Notes: a model not told the origin generated them from the sequence alone. Shown: positions 28,719 through 36,862, numbered from the stretch's first letter. The stretch is DNA of 64,000 nucleotides from Hyphomicrobiales bacterium (GCA_900467745.1 UBQW01000021.1:30424-94423), one strand, 5' to 3'. Made by a program: numbers and translations.

Positions 28719-29281
28719 TCAAAGGGACTCTAGAAGCTTAGCCTCAGTTTCCTCGGCCAAAGATGCGAGATCCTCATCCGATATCTGCCACCTTGACGCT
28801 TCAGAATAATTATCGAACAAGGCTTCTGCATCCAGCCAATACTGTTCAGCGGTCATCTCAGCGAAGGGGCTGACCCGCTTGAATGCCGAAAAGAGTCCTG
28901 AAGGCGAAAGGTGCTCCTCGTCATAAAAGGACGTCTTCGCAAAATTCGCCAGACCTTTGCCTTGTGTTCCAATCCAGAAGTCTGCCTCCAGCGCCGACTG
29001 AAATGCATAGATTGCGCCGCGCGTAAGAGATAAGTGTCAAGTATCTGACTGAGGGCAGCCTTCAGAAGGGTCCGTTCAGAACCGACCGACTTTGAGAAGT
29101 TCATTCGAATTTCACCGCTGAATGCCTTCCAATCTTCTTTGCGTGCACGTTTCGGTCGTAAAAGACAAACTGCGCAATGCGGGCCTCTAAGGGTTGAAAT
29201 TGCCCTAGGGGCCGCAGCATATCCGATGGTAGCCTTCAAGCTGGCTAAGCAGTGCAACGTCTGCGCGCATATGGGCCCCAT
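28719..29281 (-). pseudogene. Last gene of the ubiquitin-like operon, unknown, frameshifted
   Basis: Starts seven bases after the E1 stop. The first part (from 29281) carries paired cysteines, ICAQTLHC and PHCAVC (Cys5, Cys11, Cys34, Cys37), then WKAFSGEIRMNFSKSVGSER and LLKAALSQILDTYL. The reading then jumps frame at about 29020-29035 to TRGAIYAFQSALEADFWIGT, FYDEEHLSPSGLFSAFKRV and an acidic C-terminus (EETEAKLLESL) ending at 28719. Both pieces are open and together make about 187 residues, so one indel (or sequencing error) splits a real gene. The four-Cys start suggests a small metal site. The family is not recognised. Confidence 0.55.
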
Positions 29282-29287
29282 TCGAAT

Positions 29288-30655
29288 CTAGGGGAGAGGC
29301 TGGAAACTGGGCACTGCCCCAAAATTCATGGAGTTTGCAAACGCACGCCGACCTTTCACGGATCGCAAATCTAGGTCTACGAGTTTATCAGGTTGATCTC
29401 CGCTGAGCAGACGCAGGACCTCTGCTAGCATAATACAGCCACCAACCGTGCCGACAAACGGCACACCCACGGCCGTCTCCGCGAGTTGCTCGAGTCCACA
29501 GATATTCCGCGTTCCGTCCGCGAGACGCTTGTAAGCCGGCTTATCCAGGTTTGCGATGCTCCTAGATTCCTGCTTGCCCCAAAGTTCAGCAGCGCTCTTA
29601 CCGCATGACGGAAAGGTGTGAACGCGGAGTGCACTGAAGTCCATCGAAGTGTGCCCAATACCGGCTTCGACAATAAACGGGAAGCCAGGAGTCTCAAGTC
29701 GGGCCCGCGCCAGAGCATTATCGACGCCGCATACAAGGACGGCTGGGTCCATTTTCCCATCATGTCCGAAATTGCCATCGAAGGGACGCTCTATCAGAGT
29801 TGTTTGAAACCCCCGGGCTTCGAGAATGGAGCCCACCTCGCGTGTTTTTCGCTGTCCGATCGTGCCCGGCCACGAAAGGATTGAGGTGCTTTGCGTTGAA
29901 TTGCTGACCCGGTCCATGTCCTGCAGGGTAAGGCGTACCTTCTGGGGCTCAGGGAAATCACAGAGCATCAAAGTCCAGAGAAACGCTTGACCAAGATGGC
30001 CAAGCCCGAGCACCCACAAATGATCGGGAAGCGCCACGAGCTCGGGGCCATCGCTGTCGGATCCTAACCAATCATTTGAAGCATCGGGGCGCCAAAGAGA
30101 TAGGCCGACAGCACGCCTGCCTACCTCAACATTGCCTCGCAACATAGAAAAGGCTTCCGCAGTTGCCATAGCTCCAGCAAGGACCGCTGCTGGCATCACG
30201 CTTGTAATTTCGCTCAATCGTGCGGAGCTACGACGGACGACCCCACCTCTCCAGCCTTCAAAGGTCACGATGATCGCATGCTCTGACTGTTCGGACACCG
30301 TTCCAACGACGATCGTGGGTAACCCGGACTCGAACTTGCCATCAGTACCTCCAAGCTTCCGAACGGCATCTCTTAACGGGAGGCCGACGTCTGGCCCTAC
30401 GAGATTTTCGACCCCGAGATCGCCGTCGACAAAAACCCCTCCGAGAGCAAAACGATGCGCAATGTTTACAACGGTCAGCAAGGCAGCCTGGTGTGAAGCG
30501 CTCCTGGCGACTTCGAAACCTACCCGCACCTGAACACGATGCGTCTCCAACCGCCTGACGGCTTGTTCAAAATCTGCAGCTGAACCGCCGTCGACATCCA
30601 GTTTCGCGGCTCGATTGAGGAATTCCTTCAATTGAACGGGATCATTGTAGTTCAC
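29288..30655 (-). CDS. E1-like ubiquitin-activating (ThiF-fold) protein of a bacterial Ub-conjugation system
   Basis: 455-aa protein, GTG start at 30655 overlapping the JAB stop (GTGA), GGAG eight bases upstream. Residues ~40-190 look like a degenerate first adenylation-type domain lacking nucleotide motifs. Residues ~213-420 are an active-looking E1/ThiF domain: LWVLGLGHLGQAFLW with G217-x-G219-x2-G222, an acidic strand LQDMDRVSNSTQS (Asp246/Asp248), and VDN at 311-313. TRNICGLEQLAETAVGVPFV places a cysteine (Cys386) where the catalytic thioester Cys is expected; Cys351 and Cys407 are alternatives. The inactive-plus-active layout is that of the E1s of bacterial ubiquitination-like (Bil/Bub) operons. 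It should adenylate the C-terminal glycine of the Ubl encoded upstream. Confidence 0.82.
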   Translation of the reverse strand: MNYNDPVQLKEFLNRAAKLDVDGGSAADFEQAVRRLETHRVQVRVGFEVARSASHQAALLTVVNIAHRFALGGVFVDGDLGVENLVGPDVGLPLRDAVRKLGGTDGKFESGLPTIVVGTVSEQSEHAIIVTFEGWRGGVVRRSSARLSEITSVMPAAVLAGAMATAEAFSMLRGNVEVGRRAVGLSLWRPDASNDWLGSDSDGPELVALPDHLWVLGLGHLGQAFLWTLMLCDFPEPQKVRLTLQDMDRVSNSTQSTSILSWPGTIGQRKTREVGSILEARGFQTTLIERPFDGNFGHDGKMDPAVLVCGVDNALARARLETPGFPFIVEAGIGHTSMDFSALRVHTFPSCGKSAAELWGKQESRSIANLDKPAYKRLADGTRNICGLEQLAETAVGVPFVGTVGGCIMLAEVLRLLSGDQPDKLVDLDLRSVKGRRAFANSMNFGAVPSFQPLP

Positions 30656-31143
30656 GAGTGATCTCCAAATTTTAGAGTGAAAAATCCAACCGACGGCGGC
30701 GGCATCGCATCCCACCTTTTGGCGCCGCGGTAGCGAAAGTGACCGACGCCCGACAGATCGAACATACTTCGCGCAAACTGCGGGATGATCATTGCAATAT
30801 GGCCGCTGGTCGCGATCATCGGATACTGCTGATCAGACCTGCTTTGCTCAGAACTGCCGGGGTGAGTATGGACATCTGCAAGAACCTCGAGTTTCTCGCT
30901 TTCACAGACTTTCCAAACCTCCGACAACGCGGATCCCGAAAGGCGAACTATGCCGGTCTTCAGAGCATTGGGGTCGATATCGTCGTAATAGAGGATACGC
31001 GATGCACGCAGCTTGGCGCCGTCCCTACGCCCCAGGATAAAGGCACCGGATTCCCCGCGACCACGGCCACGCCGCCGGAGCTGGCTGAAAAGGCCCCACC
31101 AGAGCCAAAAGTTGATGATGAGTTCTGGGGCTGATTTAGCCAC
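30652..31143 (-). CDS. JAB/JAMM metalloprotease (deubiquitinase-like)
   Basis: 163-aa single-domain MPN+ protease from a GTG at 31143 (AAGAGG six bases upstream, eight-base overlap with the E2 gene). The zinc/catalytic set is complete: Glu31 (GESGAFILG), His92 and His94 (ADVHTHPGSSEQ), Ser101 and Asp104; the H-to-S spacing is one residue shorter than the commonest JAMM pattern. In bacterial Ub-like operons such proteins trim the Ubl to expose its C-terminal glycine and can remove it from targets. The Ubl here ends Gly-Cys-Gln, matching such a role. Confidence 0.88.
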   Translation of the reverse strand: MAKSAPELIINFWLWWGLFSQLRRRGRGRGESGAFILGRRDGAKLRASRILYYDDIDPNALKTGIVRLSGSALSEVWKVCESEKLEVLADVHTHPGSSEQSRSDQQYPMIATSGHIAMIIPQFARSMFDLSGVGHFRYRGAKRWDAMPPPSVGFFTLKFGDHS

Positions 31144-31585
31144 GATAGCCTCTTGAGTTGAGGAGGCGATGAACCTCCGAGATATGTTGAACCAGCCCCA
31201 TCGCTGGATCCCATGTGAGGTGCGGATGAGTGCTGATCCAGTCGGGGTGACCCGTTCGGGAGACACGATCGAGCGGGAAATAGAGTGCCGCGCCCTGGCG
31301 CCAGTCCCAACGTATTACACTTTGAAAGACGTCATCGCCTTTCGGCCACTCGTTCTCGAGCAGATAACGCTTATCACTGATATTCCAGAAGCCGCCCGTC
31401 GGGGGGTGCGCCGGAAAGCCGCAACAGTCGAGTCGAAGGACAAACTCTCGTCCATCCCTCGCCTTGATTGCGAGCAACAAATAAGGCCAATCAACATCGA
31501 CGAGACGCCACCGTCCACGAGCGACCCCCTCTTTGAAGGGGGCCGCGCTTAAGTCGCGCTCGAGTGCAACGCGGTCCGGAGTCAT
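31136..31585 (-). CDS. E2-like (prokaryotic UBC-fold) protein
   Basis: 149-aa protein starting at ATG 31585, one base overlapping the Ubl stop (TAATG). The sequence follows E2 order: a beta meander (YLLLAIKARDGREFVLRLDC), a proline-rich turn CGFPAHPPTGGFW like the E2 YPxxPP, then HPDWISTHPHLTWDP, which recalls the E2 W-S-P segment before the last helix (HISEVHRLLNSRG). Only two cysteines exist (Cys54-Cys55), both before the proline turn, so a catalytic Cys at the eukaryotic E2 position is absent. Function rests on the fold pattern and on being flanked by Ubl, JAB and E1. Confidence 0.75.
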   Translation of the reverse strand: MTPDRVALERDLSAAPFKEGVARGRWRLVDVDWPYLLLAIKARDGREFVLRLDCCGFPAHPPTGGFWNISDKRYLLENEWPKGDDVFQSVIRWDWRQGAALYFPLDRVSRTGHPDWISTHPHLTWDPAMGLVQHISEVHRLLNSRGYRG

Positions 31586-32070
31586 TACTGGCACCCGTTG
31601 ACGCGATCGGTCGGAACGAGGTCAAAATCGATCTTGCAGCCAGGGCAACTGACCAGCGAACCGACGTGAGTGGAACCGTCGGGGCGATCGACCGAACCGG
31701 TGATCTGCAGGGACATCTCCGCGGCATCGACGTCATCGATCTTGAGCTTGCGCTCGGCCCAACGCTTGATGCGGTCAAGGGTGGAGCCCGGACCGAACTC
31801 ACGGGAGACCTGCCGCCCTGCATAACGAACGCTGACCTCAATCGACTTGCAACGGTGACGGTGAATGACTTTCAAACCATCGCCGCTGTGGCGGATCAGG
31901 TAATCATCGAGAAGCGGCTCATCAGCATCTTCCTCAAAAAGGAAGAAAGACGTGTCCTCATTCCCAAGCTGCGCTTTAAGCGCAGCGATCGTGGCACCAT
32001 CATGAGCCTCGCGAAGGATCGGATCACGCTGACCTTCCTGGCGGACGAAAATTTCGATGATCTTGTTCAT
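31585..32070 (-). CDS. Ubiquitin-like protein with two tandem beta-grasp domains
   Basis: 161-aa protein from ATG 32070, AAAGGAG eight bases upstream. An ATG at 32118 lies inside the promoter -10-like box and is rejected. Residues 1-74 (MNKIIEIFVRQEGQRDPILR to LKVIHRHRC) and 75-155 (SIEVSVRYAGRQVSREFGPG, AERKLKIDDVD, then CPGC and FDLVPTDRV) each have the beta-beta-alpha-beta-beta rhythm of a beta-grasp fold. The tail is Val-Asn-Gly159-Cys160-Gln161, so removal of two residues would leave a C-terminal glycine ready for E1. Tandem Ubl domains resemble ISG15-like BilA proteins. It is first in a tightly overlapping operon with E2, JAB and E1. Confidence 0.8.
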   Translation of the reverse strand: MNKIIEIFVRQEGQRDPILREAHDGATIAALKAQLGNEDTSFFLFEEDADEPLLDDYLIRHSGDGLKVIHRHRCKSIEVSVRYAGRQVSREFGPGSTLDRIKRWAERKLKIDDVDAAEMSLQITGSVDRPDGSTHVGSLVSCPGCKIDFDLVPTDRVNGCQ

Positions 32071-32113
32071 TTTTTTGAACTCCTTTCTGGCCTTGATTGG
32101 CCCGTTCAAGGAG

Positions 32114-32144
32114 TTCATCGGCCGATTGTCGAAAAAACCTCTGG
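32114..32144 (-). promoter_or_regulatory. Promoter-like element upstream of the ubiquitin-like operon
   Basis: Minus-strand CCAGAGG (32144-32138), TTTTTT, eleven bases, CGATGAA (32120-32114). The two boxes are 17 bases apart, as in -35/-10 promoters. The same arrangement occurs upstream of the sigma-like gene at 36863-36893. The predicted transcript start would be near 32107, about 37 bases before the Ubl ATG. Confidence 0.65.
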
Positions 32145-32174
32145 CGCCTCAGTCGCCAATCTCAATTTTTTCAC

Positions 32175-35100
32175 TCAGTCGCTCTCTGCACCCTCGGCCG
32201 GGCAAGAGAAGAAGTGCGCGCACCGCATGCAAGTACGCATCTCGCGGCGGGGCTTGAGTGCGCCAGATCGCACAGCCTTAAGTATGTTTGATGCCTCCTC
32301 TCTGTCCGCAAGCGCCGCTTGCGGAGTTCTGTCGACCTTCGCAATGTCTCCGCTCGACAGCTGCGCAACCTCGACCGCTACATGCTCACCCGCCGCAACC
32401 CTTGCTGCGGCGTGTAGCATCCCCGCCCGCATTTTCTTTGGGTCCACGGTGCGTAAATCGACATATCTAGCAACCGACCCGTCGGCGGAAACGAGGGGCG
32501 CTGGCAGCACGACATGCCCTCCACTGATAGGGATCTCCACCATGCTGTCTACGACGCGCCGGAAGCCGTGCAGCATCCGATCGAGATTGGACAGACTATT
32601 GTCGACCAACTTGCGATACTCGGACCCAAGGCTGTGCTTGGTGGGACCACGATCTGACCAAATCTGTTCAACGAGAGCGTCGCGGTCAGCATCCGGCATA
32701 TCCGCAAGCATGCCGACCTTATCCAAAACCTCGTAAAGCACACCGGAGACTTGCAGATAGGGGCCCTCATGGCGTCGACTACGGATCGACAGCCGGTGAC
32801 GATAGGCGATCTTCAGCGGACAGCTATCGAAGTCCGAAATATCGAAAAGCGTCAGCGTGTCGATCGCGATTGGGCGGCTTCTGTCGATCACGGGAGCAGT
32901 GGCTTCCTGGCCGCGAAGCAGGCTTCTTTCTGAGGTCAAGCCTAGGTCCGATAGGAAGCGCGACGGGCTTCTGGCTTGTACAACCGCTTTTTCAGTATGA
33001 TAGAGACGCAGATGATCTTCTGCCCGACTTACCGCGACGAACATTGCGCAGTCTTCTTCTTCTGCGTGAGCCGCGCGAGGATCGCGCCCGTCTTCGATGC
33101 CGGGCGGCACCTGACAGATGGGACTGCGAAATTGCAACGGAAATCCGTTCTCATGTAGTCCGACGATGTGCGTCGCCTTGAATTCGAGCCCCTTCGCAGC
33201 ATGCACTGTCATAAGCCTTACGGCGTCCGCACCGACCCCGAGCCCGGGATCGCGCAAATCCCTGTCATCCGACATCAAGATGACCGTGCGCACGCGTTTC
33301 AGGATTTCTCTCGCATTCAGTGGCTTTCCATCCAGATCCGTTTGGTCTAGGAATTCCAGCAATTGGTAGATAGCAGCGCGGGACAAATCGCCCTCGATGC
33401 CGGGCGTCTCCGCCACCCTGCGCAGATAGTCGCAGCGTTCGAACAACCATTCCGTAACGAGGTCGAAAGCGGCCATGTTCAAACTCATGCCGGCAATCGA
33501 GCGCCCAAGACGAGCCAAGTTCGCGGCCCCAACTTTGCTTACCCCTGCCAGAGCGGTCGCACCGACCAACACTTCGGCAAGCGCAACCTCGTTTTCTCTG
33601 GCGTGAGAAATAACAGTCGAGGCATCGGAGCCCAGCGCTCTGAACTCCTCTATGGTTGCCAACCGCACAAGGGCTGCGCCGTTCGGTTCCGCGATCATCG
33701 CCAGAAGCGACAGCAGATCTCGTACTTCCTCTCGCTCAAAGAAACTGCCGAGATGAAGAGTGGGAATTCCCCTTGTCGCCAGCTGCTCAGCGAGCTCATC
33801 GAGCCGGCCATTAGCTCGCGCCAGGATAGTTTGCTGGGAAAATGGAACCCCTTCTTTCTGCAATGCATTGATTTCGGCCGCGACGAGGTCGGCCTCGATC
33901 TCATCATTCAAGCCGACCAGGACTCGTGTCTGGGAACCGACATTGCCTCTCTTGGCAGCCGCCCGATAGGCTGACCTTGGTGTGTACGGCGTACCCCCAT
34001 GCGCTTGGCGCCGATCCATCGCGTCCGCAAGTCTTTGCGAAAGCTGTGTGATATGCTCGCTCGATCTGTAGTTCCATTCCAAAGGCGTGCTCTCAGCATC
34101 TTCGAATTCGGATGTGAAGCGAGCCATATTGACGGCCGAGGCACCTCGGAATCGGTAGATGGATTGTCGCGAGTCCCCTACGACCCACAACGTCACGTTT
34201 GGCCCGTGAAGAGCCTTCAGCAGGCGCGCGCATGCTCTATTAACGTCCTGGTACTCATCGACAAGGATCTCGTCATACCGTTCCAAAAATGAACGCCTGA
34301 CATCTTCGTCGCTTTCAATGAGCAGTGTGGCGCGCATAACCAGATCGGCAAAATCTATGCACTTGTTCTCCCGTAGGAGCGCTTCATATACTTCATAAAC
34401 GGCCGCCGCCTCCAGCGTCTTTTCCGCGGTCAAGACAGCCTTTTCTGCACTGGTTCGAGCCTTCCCAATAGCACCGGAAAGGCTGCGTTGTGCGCAAGCA
34501 AGCGCATCTTCGGCAAGTTTTCGGAACCCGGGAGGACTGACGAGCTCATCCTTCGCTCGCCCGATAGGCTTGAGGATCTCTTTCAACTTGCTGCCGGGAT
34601 TTCGAAGGTCGTGAAAGTGCCGCAAGCCCAAGAGAGGAAGTCTTTCCTCGAGCATCTCAACGGCCTGAGAAGGCGATAAAAGGCGGGTGTTTGCGCCTAG
34701 TCCAAGCTTTTCATAGTGAAGTCGCATCACTTCCAGCCCGAAGGCGTGGAAAGTCCCCGTCCAGACCTCAACCGCGTCATCCGGTCTTCGCGCAGAAATC
34801 CGATCCGACAATTCACCCGCAGCCTTATTAGAGAACGTCAAGGCAAGAATCCGCGATGGATGGACACCGTCATTAAGCCGACGCTCGATGCGCGCGACGA
34901 GGGTGCGCGTTTTGCCGGACCCCGGCCCGGCCTCGACGAGCAAAGCACGCCCGTTGAAGTCGACAGCATTTTGTTGGCTTGAGTCGAGCTTAATTACGCC
35001 GGCGCCACTATCGTCATGCCTCACGGAAATATCAGGGATGAGAATGGCATCGAGAAGTTGTCGCCGGACCTGGGGAAGCGGCATTCCGATGCGCTTCGAT

Positions 35101-35558
35101 ATCTCCGAGGCCGAGAGATTTTCCACCAGAAACAGCTGCCTCGCGATGTCGCGAGGCAGGAGAAACTCCCGCGCGAAGACGTTCGCTTGAAGCTCTCGCC
35201 TCTCACGGGGACCATATGTTTCCACTCGAGAAACCACCCGTGACTTATCACCTTGGTCCCCGTCTCCAAGATCGCATTTATCATGCGGCCTGTGCAAAAT
35301 AAGATGACCAAGTTCATGAGCCGCCAGCAGGGCCTTTTGCTCATCCGAGACGTCATCTCTCACCAGGACTTGCGAGAAGTCTCGATTGAGCTGGGCATCG
35401 TCGCCGCGAAGCAAGACCCCGTTCTTGTCAACCGCGTTGATTTCGTAGCCGTTGTTTCCAAGCGCCTGCCGGACCACGTCGAAGCTGGAGACTAGCCCCT
35501 TGCCAATTGTTGCGCGAAGTGTTCGCGCTTTAGACTTCGCTAGCGCGAACGCGTCCAC
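32175..35558 (-). CDS. Fusion of ImmA/IrrE-type metallopeptidase, UvrD-family helicase and Cys-cluster RecB-like nuclease
   Basis: 1127-aa three-part protein. Residues ~1-180 are an ImmA/IrrE-like zinc protease: HELGH at 81-85 and ELQANVFAREFLLP near 122-135. Residues ~190-900 are an SF1A helicase: GPGSGKT at 211-217, GTFHAFG near 268, DEYQD at 434-438, GDSRQSIYRFRGA, and LMTVHAAKGLEF. The end is RecB-like: SCPLKIAYRHR near residue 930 plus a terminal TCMRCAHFFSCP, a C-x2-C-x5-C cluster of the iron-sulfur AddB/Cas4 kind; the PD-(D/E)XK acids are not obvious. The GTG start at 35558 has CGGAG upstream, only five bases from the preceding stop. ImmA/IrrE domains cleave regulatory proteins after DNA damage or invasion, so this may couple DNA processing to signalling (inference). 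Confidence 0.85.
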   Translation of the reverse strand: MDAFALAKSKARTLRATIGKGLVSSFDVVRQALGNNGYEINAVDKNGVLLRGDDAQLNRDFSQVLVRDDVSDEQKALLAAHELGHLILHRPHDKCDLGDGDQGDKSRVVSRVETYGPRERRELQANVFAREFLLPRDIARQLFLVENLSASEISKRIGMPLPQVRRQLLDAILIPDISVRHDDSGAGVIKLDSSQQNAVDFNGRALLVEAGPGSGKTRTLVARIERRLNDGVHPSRILALTFSNKAAGELSDRISARRPDDAVEVWTGTFHAFGLEVMRLHYEKLGLGANTRLLSPSQAVEMLEERLPLLGLRHFHDLRNPGSKLKEILKPIGRAKDELVSPPGFRKLAEDALACAQRSLSGAIGKARTSAEKAVLTAEKTLEAAAVYEVYEALLRENKCIDFADLVMRATLLIESDEDVRRSFLERYDEILVDEYQDVNRACARLLKALHGPNVTLWVVGDSRQSIYRFRGASAVNMARFTSEFEDAESTPLEWNYRSSEHITQLSQRLADAMDRRQAHGGTPYTPRSAYRAAAKRGNVGSQTRVLVGLNDEIEADLVAAEINALQKEGVPFSQQTILARANGRLDELAEQLATRGIPTLHLGSFFEREEVRDLLSLLAMIAEPNGAALVRLATIEEFRALGSDASTVISHARENEVALAEVLVGATALAGVSKVGAANLARLGRSIAGMSLNMAAFDLVTEWLFERCDYLRRVAETPGIEGDLSRAAIYQLLEFLDQTDLDGKPLNAREILKRVRTVILMSDDRDLRDPGLGVGADAVRLMTVHAAKGLEFKATHIVGLHENGFPLQFRSPICQVPPGIEDGRDPRAAHAEEEDCAMFVAVSRAEDHLRLYHTEKAVVQARSPSRFLSDLGLTSERSLLRGQEATAPVIDRSRPIAIDTLTLFDISDFDSCPLKIAYRHRLSIRSRRHEGPYLQVSGVLYEVLDKVGMLADMPDADRDALVEQIWSDRGPTKHSLGSEYRKLVDNSLSNLDRMLHGFRRVVDSMVEIPISGGHVVLPAPLVSADGSVARYVDLRTVDPKKMRAGMLHAAARVAAGEHVAVEVAQLSSGDIAKVDRTPQAALADREEASNILKAVRSGALKPRREMRTCMRCAHFFSCPAEGAESD

Positions 35559-35562
35559 AGGG

Positions 35563-36129
35563 CTACTCCGATAGCCAGCGCTTTTTCAGCGCGTCAGGTA
35601 AATTCGAAACCGACACTGCGTTCGAGAAGGACTCCACCTCGGGTCCAGTCTGTTTGCCGGAAGCTTTTCTTTCGATGCCTGCGGCCATTGGAGTCCCGCC
35701 GGTGGTAAAGTGGACTTTAAGGCTGCTGAGTGCCACTCCCATCGCGTCGGCGGCGTCACGTAGAAATCGAGGTGTGGGTGTGGACACCTTTGCCGCGAAG
35801 AGTTTCATTATGAACGGCGTATCATTGCCAAAGAAGGATTTTGCGCCCATCCAGGTCTTTGGATCGCGTAAGCTTGGAGCGGACGTAGAAGAACCGGTCT
35901 TCGCGAGAAGACCCTCTACGTCAGCGTCGCTCACGTCCGGTTGCTCGCCGTCGCTTGCGTCCGCGTCGACGCTTGCCTCCAGCATGGCTCGGACAGCAAG
36001 CCGATCAAAGAATGCTTTCTTTCCATCTCCAATTTGAGCGAGCGCAGCGCGAATATCGTCCGTACGGGATCCGTTTTCGAAGACTTCATCTGCCGCTGCA
36101 ATCGCCCTCTGTCTGAGGTCGTTACTCAT
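35563..36129 (-). CDS. Unknown protein, partner of the sigma-like factor and the protease-helicase
   Basis: 188-aa soluble protein, not recognised. The N-terminal half is acidic and helical. Residues ~125-150 (TPRFLRDAADAMGVALSSLK) resemble an XRE-type helix-turn-helix segment. Its ATG overlaps the sigma-like gene stop by four bases, and its stop is five bases before the helicase GTG, so the three form one translational unit. Standing between a sigma-like protein and an ImmA-type protease, it could be an anti-sigma factor or repressor that the protease cleaves. This is inference from order alone. Confidence 0.6.
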   Translation of the reverse strand: MSNDLRQRAIAAADEVFENGSRTDDIRAALAQIGDGKKAFFDRLAVRAMLEASVDADASDGEQPDVSDADVEGLLAKTGSSTSAPSLRDPKTWMGAKSFFGNDTPFIMKLFAAKVSTPTPRFLRDAADAMGVALSSLKVHFTTGGTPMAAGIERKASGKQTGPEVESFSNAVSVSNLPDALKKRWLSE

Positions 36130-36824
36130 GTCGTTCGCTCCAGCGCTCTCCTGAGCTTTGCCTTAATTTTCGTTTTGATTTCACGCAGAGTCCCTTCCGG
36201 CTTTCCGAGTGCACGGACAAGATCGATGCTTGCCTCTGGGCTGCAGAGCGGAATGTTCGAAAGCATCAGCGGTTGAAAATATAGCATCTCTTCCTGTGAC
36301 AGCACGGATGATGCGAAACCCTCGATCAAGGTAGTTTCCACCAGGTCCCGCACCTCTGACCCGTCGTCGCTTCGTCCGTGAACATCGGTGTCGTATTCGA
36401 CGTGGCCATTCCGGTAGCGATCAGCGTAATACTCCTGGTATTGGTCAGCCGCTGCACGGTCACGGTTTCTGGCAAAGGTAATCTCCCAGAAGTCTATCTT
36501 CCTTGACTTTTGCACATCGCTTGCAATCTTCTCAAGCAAGGCCCCCACGATCTGCTCACGATCCTCCTCGGCCAGCGTCGAGTAGGCCTTTCGCGCCCAG
36601 ACTTTGAGATCAGCCAATAGACGCTTCCAGGCAGCATGCTCGTTCAACCGTTCTCCGTCTGCCCGTGCTCGGCGGATCAAACGGACGAGAACCTCACCTG
36701 ACATTTTCAAGCCATCAGGCGCTCGTCCTGCTGCTATAAACTTGCGAAGCTCTGCATCGGCCAGGCCGTCCAGTTGATCGAGAACCGCCGTCACGTGTGG
36801 CGGATGATAAAGAACCTGCTGCAT
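36126..36824 (-). CDS. Sigma-70 (ECF)-like protein
   Basis: About 232 aa (GTG 36830 is an alternative; ATG 36824 has AAGGTG five bases upstream). Residues ~90-150, AEEDREQIVGALLEKIASDV and KIDFWEITFARNRDRAAADQ, follow the sigma region 2 pattern (D-x-E/Q-D-I-V-Q-x-x-x, then F-x-x-W/F-x-x-x-ARN-x-x-D). The C-terminus, SQEEMLYFQPLM then LVRALGKPEGTLREIKTKIK and AKLRRALE, follows region 4 (A-x-x-LG-x-x-EGTVRxRLxRAxxxLR). Homology is distant. It heads a unit with the 188-aa protein and the protease-helicase, and has a promoter element shared with the ubiquitin-like operon, so it may autoregulate and drive both. Confidence 0.6.
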   Translation of the reverse strand: MQQVLYHPPHVTAVLDQLDGLADAELRKFIAAGRAPDGLKMSGEVLVRLIRRARADGERLNEHAAWKRLLADLKVWARKAYSTLAEEDREQIVGALLEKIASDVQKSRKIDFWEITFARNRDRAAADQYQEYYADRYRNGHVEYDTDVHGRSDDGSEVRDLVETTLIEGFASSVLSQEEMLYFQPLMLSNIPLCSPEASIDLVRALGKPEGTLREIKTKIKAKLRRALERTT

Positions 36825-36862
36825 ATTCACACCTTAGCCACCGGCTTCGTACCTGCGCTACC

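Noticed and set aside
29288..30715. E1-like protein starting at 30715
   Set aside because: That start overlaps the JAB gene by 60 bases; GTG 30655 overlaps by four and has GGAG in place.
31585..32118. Longer Ubl start at 32118
   Set aside because: Its ATG lies inside the CGATGAA box and has no ribosome binding site; ATG 32070 has AAAGGAG.
31564..32736. Long plus-strand frame across Ubl and helicase genes
   Set aside because: It lies opposite two genes with recognisable motifs and spans their promoter; its own translation is low-complexity.
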